Shown in pieces: positions 50,609-52,319 of a stretch of 52,319 nucleotides of DNA; positions within the stretch are counted from its first letter, which is position 1; each line of letters starts with the position of its first letter. The notes under the pieces were generated by a model. That model was not told the origin of the DNA and ran no database searches. It was given only the letters and a program-made list of their open reading frames with translations. Made by a program: the position numbers and the translations under genes. The stretch is from SKVL01 sp051745565 (GTDB lineage Bacteria; Patescibacteriota; Minisyncoccia; Phycocordibacterales; CSBR16-193), in NCBI GenBank assembly GCA_051745565.1, contig JBNJEF010000001.1:1-52319 (forward strand). Reading direction: 5' to 3'.

Positions 50609-52319
50609 ATGGAGGAGGCAAACGAAAGAAAATATATTCCAACACGGGAAGCTTCCAGGCTTACCGGATACACAACCGATTACATAGGTCAGCTTTGTCG
50701 TTCAGGTTTGGTGCTTTGTCGTAAGGATGTAAAGGGTTGGTTAGTGGATAGAGATGATCTTCTAAGATACAAAGAAGGCATATCCGCCGGTATACCCCAA
50801 AGTGAGAATACGCCTTTTAATATCAAAGTTCCTTATACAACAAATCAAACGGATAGCTTTGCTAAAACAGAAAAAAAAGGATCTGATCAGATCTCTTCTG
50901 ATCCTGTTTCTATTTCGTCTGACAATATAACTCAATCCGAAACTGCACCTTATTTGGGAATGGTAAGCAAAAAAGGATCCGGGGTTAATTTAATGGAAAA
51001 AGAAGAGAAGGAAAACGAGGTTTCTGAGGTCCACGATCAAGAAGGAGAAGTCAGTGAAAATGATCGTGTTAAAGATAAGTTCTTTTCCAAATTGGCCGTC
51101 ACAGTTATTTTATTTCTACTGTTCTTTTTGTCATCTTTCGGTATCTTGCAAGCCATCGGCTCTACGGAGGCAGGTGGCAGAGTGATATCAAATGCCACCG
51201 AGACTGCCGGGTTAATCGCTTCGTCCATTCTTGGCGATACCGAAGTTAAGAAGTATCTTCCCAATTTTATGTTGGCCCAGACAGGATCGGATTCTGAAAC
51301 CGAAGATACTTCGCAGGAAGTTGAAGCAGATCTGGAATCAATACCTATGGATCAGTTTGAAGGGGCAAGAGAGGTCCCTGCCGGGGATGCTTTTCCCAGA
51401 ATAGCCGAGGGTCTAGGTCTTTTGGAGATAAACGTTGACACACTCTTAAGCGAGGATCTGGAGGTGGCGGGAGATTCCACTTTCCAAGCGGTTGATATTC
51501 TGGGTCCTTTTAGTGTTGAGGGTCTTTTTACAGCCGGCGGAGGTTTGAATGTTATCGGTCCGGCCGATCTAGAAACTCTATCAGTTTCCGGTGAGAGTGA
51601 ATTTGTCGGTTTAACTACCATAAATGATCTCAATGTTGAAGGAATCGCCGAATTTTCAAACTCCGCTTCGTTCGCTGATATAACTGTTACTGAACCCAGT
51701 GAATTTATGGCTACTACCAGATTTTCAGAATTGGAAGTTACCGGCACCAGCACCTTTACTGGAACCAGCACTTTCCAAGCTCCTTCTATGTTCACGGAAC
51801 TAACCGTTTCAACTTCTACTGAGCTTATGGGAACAACAACGGTACTTGGTTCCAGTCGTTTCTTTGAAAGTTTAAGGGCTACCGGAGGAGTTTTAACAGG
51901 CGGCGCTGATATAGATCTTCAAGGAGGAAGACTACTTGGAACTGATCTTGTTCAGAATGTGGAAGCGGGATCGCAGATAAGGATAAATGAAGTTGAAGAA
52001 GGAGTTTTTCGTATAAGTTCTACTGCCGGAAGTGGTGCTCCTACTGCCGGTGAAGACATTGCGGTTGATGGCAGAGAAGTCTCTAATATTTCCACCATAG
52101 GATCAGTTGCGGAAAGAACATCAGGAATTTCTTGGGATGACGGTCGTGAGCGTATGACCATAGGAGGAACTTCAACACTGGATCACGGTTTGGACATAGA
52201 AGGAACTCTCTCCGTGACAGGCACCACCACCTTAGCCGGAGTGGAATACAGCTGGCCGGGAGATGCCGGTCTTGAAGATCAAGTTTTGGTTACTGACGGC
52301 AATGGTGATCTTTCGTGGA
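50609..52319 (+). CDS. Membrane-anchored tail-fibre-like surface protein with N-terminal helix-turn-helix (partial)
   Basis: The gene runs off the window; 570 codons are open without a stop. Residues about 8-57 form a MerR/excisionase-like helix-turn-helix (YIPTREASRLTGYTTDYIGQ, then GWLVDRDDLLRYKEG). An acidic, Ser-rich linker leads to one membrane helix (about 158-183, KLAVTVILFLLFFLSSFGI). The rest is outside: degenerate beta-strand repeats rich in Thr, Ser and Gly (TSTFTGTSTF, LTVSTSTELMGTTTV), and the phrase VLVTDGNGDLSW typical of tail-fibre-like surface proteins. Its start is the first ATG after the promoter. A DNA-binding-type domain on the cytoplasmic side of a surface fibre is odd. 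It may be an adhesin or host-contact fibre. Confidence 0.8.
   Translation, partial: MEEANERKYIPTREASRLTGYTTDYIGQLCRSGLVLCRKDVKGWLVDRDDLLRYKEGISAGIPQSENTPFNIKVPYTTNQTDSFAKTEKKGSDQISSDPVSISSDNITQSETAPYLGMVSKKGSGVNLMEKEEKENEVSEVHDQEGEVSENDRVKDKFFSKLAVTVILFLLFFLSSFGILQAIGSTEAGGRVISNATETAGLIASSILGDTEVKKYLPNFMLAQTGSDSETEDTSQEVEADLESIPMDQFEGAREVPAGDAFPRIAEGLGLLEINVDTLLSEDLEVAGDSTFQAVDILGPFSVEGLFTAGGGLNVIGPADLETLSVSGESEFVGLTTINDLNVEGIAEFSNSASFADITVTEPSEFMATTRFSELEVTGTSTFTGTSTFQAPSMFTELTVSTSTELMGTTTVLGSSRFFESLRATGGVLTGGADIDLQGGRLLGTDLVQNVEAGSQIRINEVEEGVFRISSTAGSGAPTAGEDIAVDGREVSNISTIGSVAERTSGISWDDGRERMTIGGTSTLDHGLDIEGTLSVTGTTTLAGVEYSWPGDAGLEDQVLVTDGNGDLSW

Noticed and set aside
1..52319. Alternative genetic code (UGA as glycine, as in some CPR lineages)
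   Set aside because: Several conserved proteins end at TGA (for example atpA and the gene at 41748), and I saw no in-frame TGA inside conserved domains.
1..52319. CRISPR arrays, insertion sequences or a prophage
   Set aside because: No regularly spaced repeats, transposase or phage structural genes are visible. The holin-like gene at 31467 belongs to a family common outside phages, and the fibre at 50609 has a membrane anchor and no phage neighbours.

Overview
The window looks like a chromosomal segment of a Candidate Phyla Radiation bacterium (Patescibacteria, most likely Parcubacteria-like). The signs are many pared-down proteins (PheS and PheT without their accessory tRNA-binding domains, a short Obg), a fermentative energy module built on 2-oxoacid:ferredoxin oxidoreductase and ADP-forming acyl-CoA synthetase, a class II ribonucleotide reductase, a DUF5752-like protein beside GH57 and GH15 enzymes, few Shine-Dalgarno sequences, and many start codons 6-8 nt after a -10 box. 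TGA is used as a stop (for example at the ends of atpA and the 41748 gene), so the standard bacterial code applies. I see no phage, insertion sequence or CRISPR array.

Layout. 1-723: end of an unidentified unit with a terminator, tRNA-Ile(GAU), and two degenerate 150-nt units carrying tRNA-Ile-like pieces. 724-13433: a membrane protein, pyruvate kinase (+), then a long minus-strand operon with tight spacing: glycerate kinase, PEP synthase, D-2-hydroxyacid dehydrogenase, enolase, ADP-forming acyl-CoA synthetase beta and alpha, ferredoxin, and 2-oxoacid:ferredoxin oxidoreductase alpha and beta. Together these take triose acids to PEP, pyruvate, acetyl-CoA and acetate, with lactate as a side exit. 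13434-13990: repeat-rich spacer and tRNA-Leu(CAG). 13991-26086: envelope genes (murD, murC, a DUF4015-type glycosidase-like protein, an orphan TraD-like ATPase, murB, a histone-like basic peptide, secA, DedA, AI-2E family protein). 26135-31434: storage glucan module (glycosyltransferase, GH57, DUF5752-like, GH15). 31467-35302: holin-like protein, MYG1, obgE, gatB. 35356-35925 (minus): RNase P RNA with three clamp-ended insertions. 36038-41656: pheS, pheT, DUF192, nrdJ.

41748-52319 is the most unusual part. It holds a full set of F1-like subunits (delta, alpha, gamma, beta, and epsilon on the opposite strand) with a double-length b-like stator, but no recognisable a subunit and no normal c subunit. 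In their place are two membrane proteins with paralogous exported beta-rich domains. One ends in a c-subunit-like hairpin that keeps the RxP loop but has isoleucine where the ion-binding carboxylate should be. The alpha P-loop is degenerate and the beta P-loop is intact. Next to this is a membrane-anchored, tail-fibre-like surface protein with an N-terminal helix-turn-helix domain. A 25-bp imperfect inverted repeat flanks the epsilon gene and the fibre-gene promoter, which suggests an invertible segment. I propose, as inference, an F1-like ATPase adapted to work on or through the cell surface rather than to make ATP.
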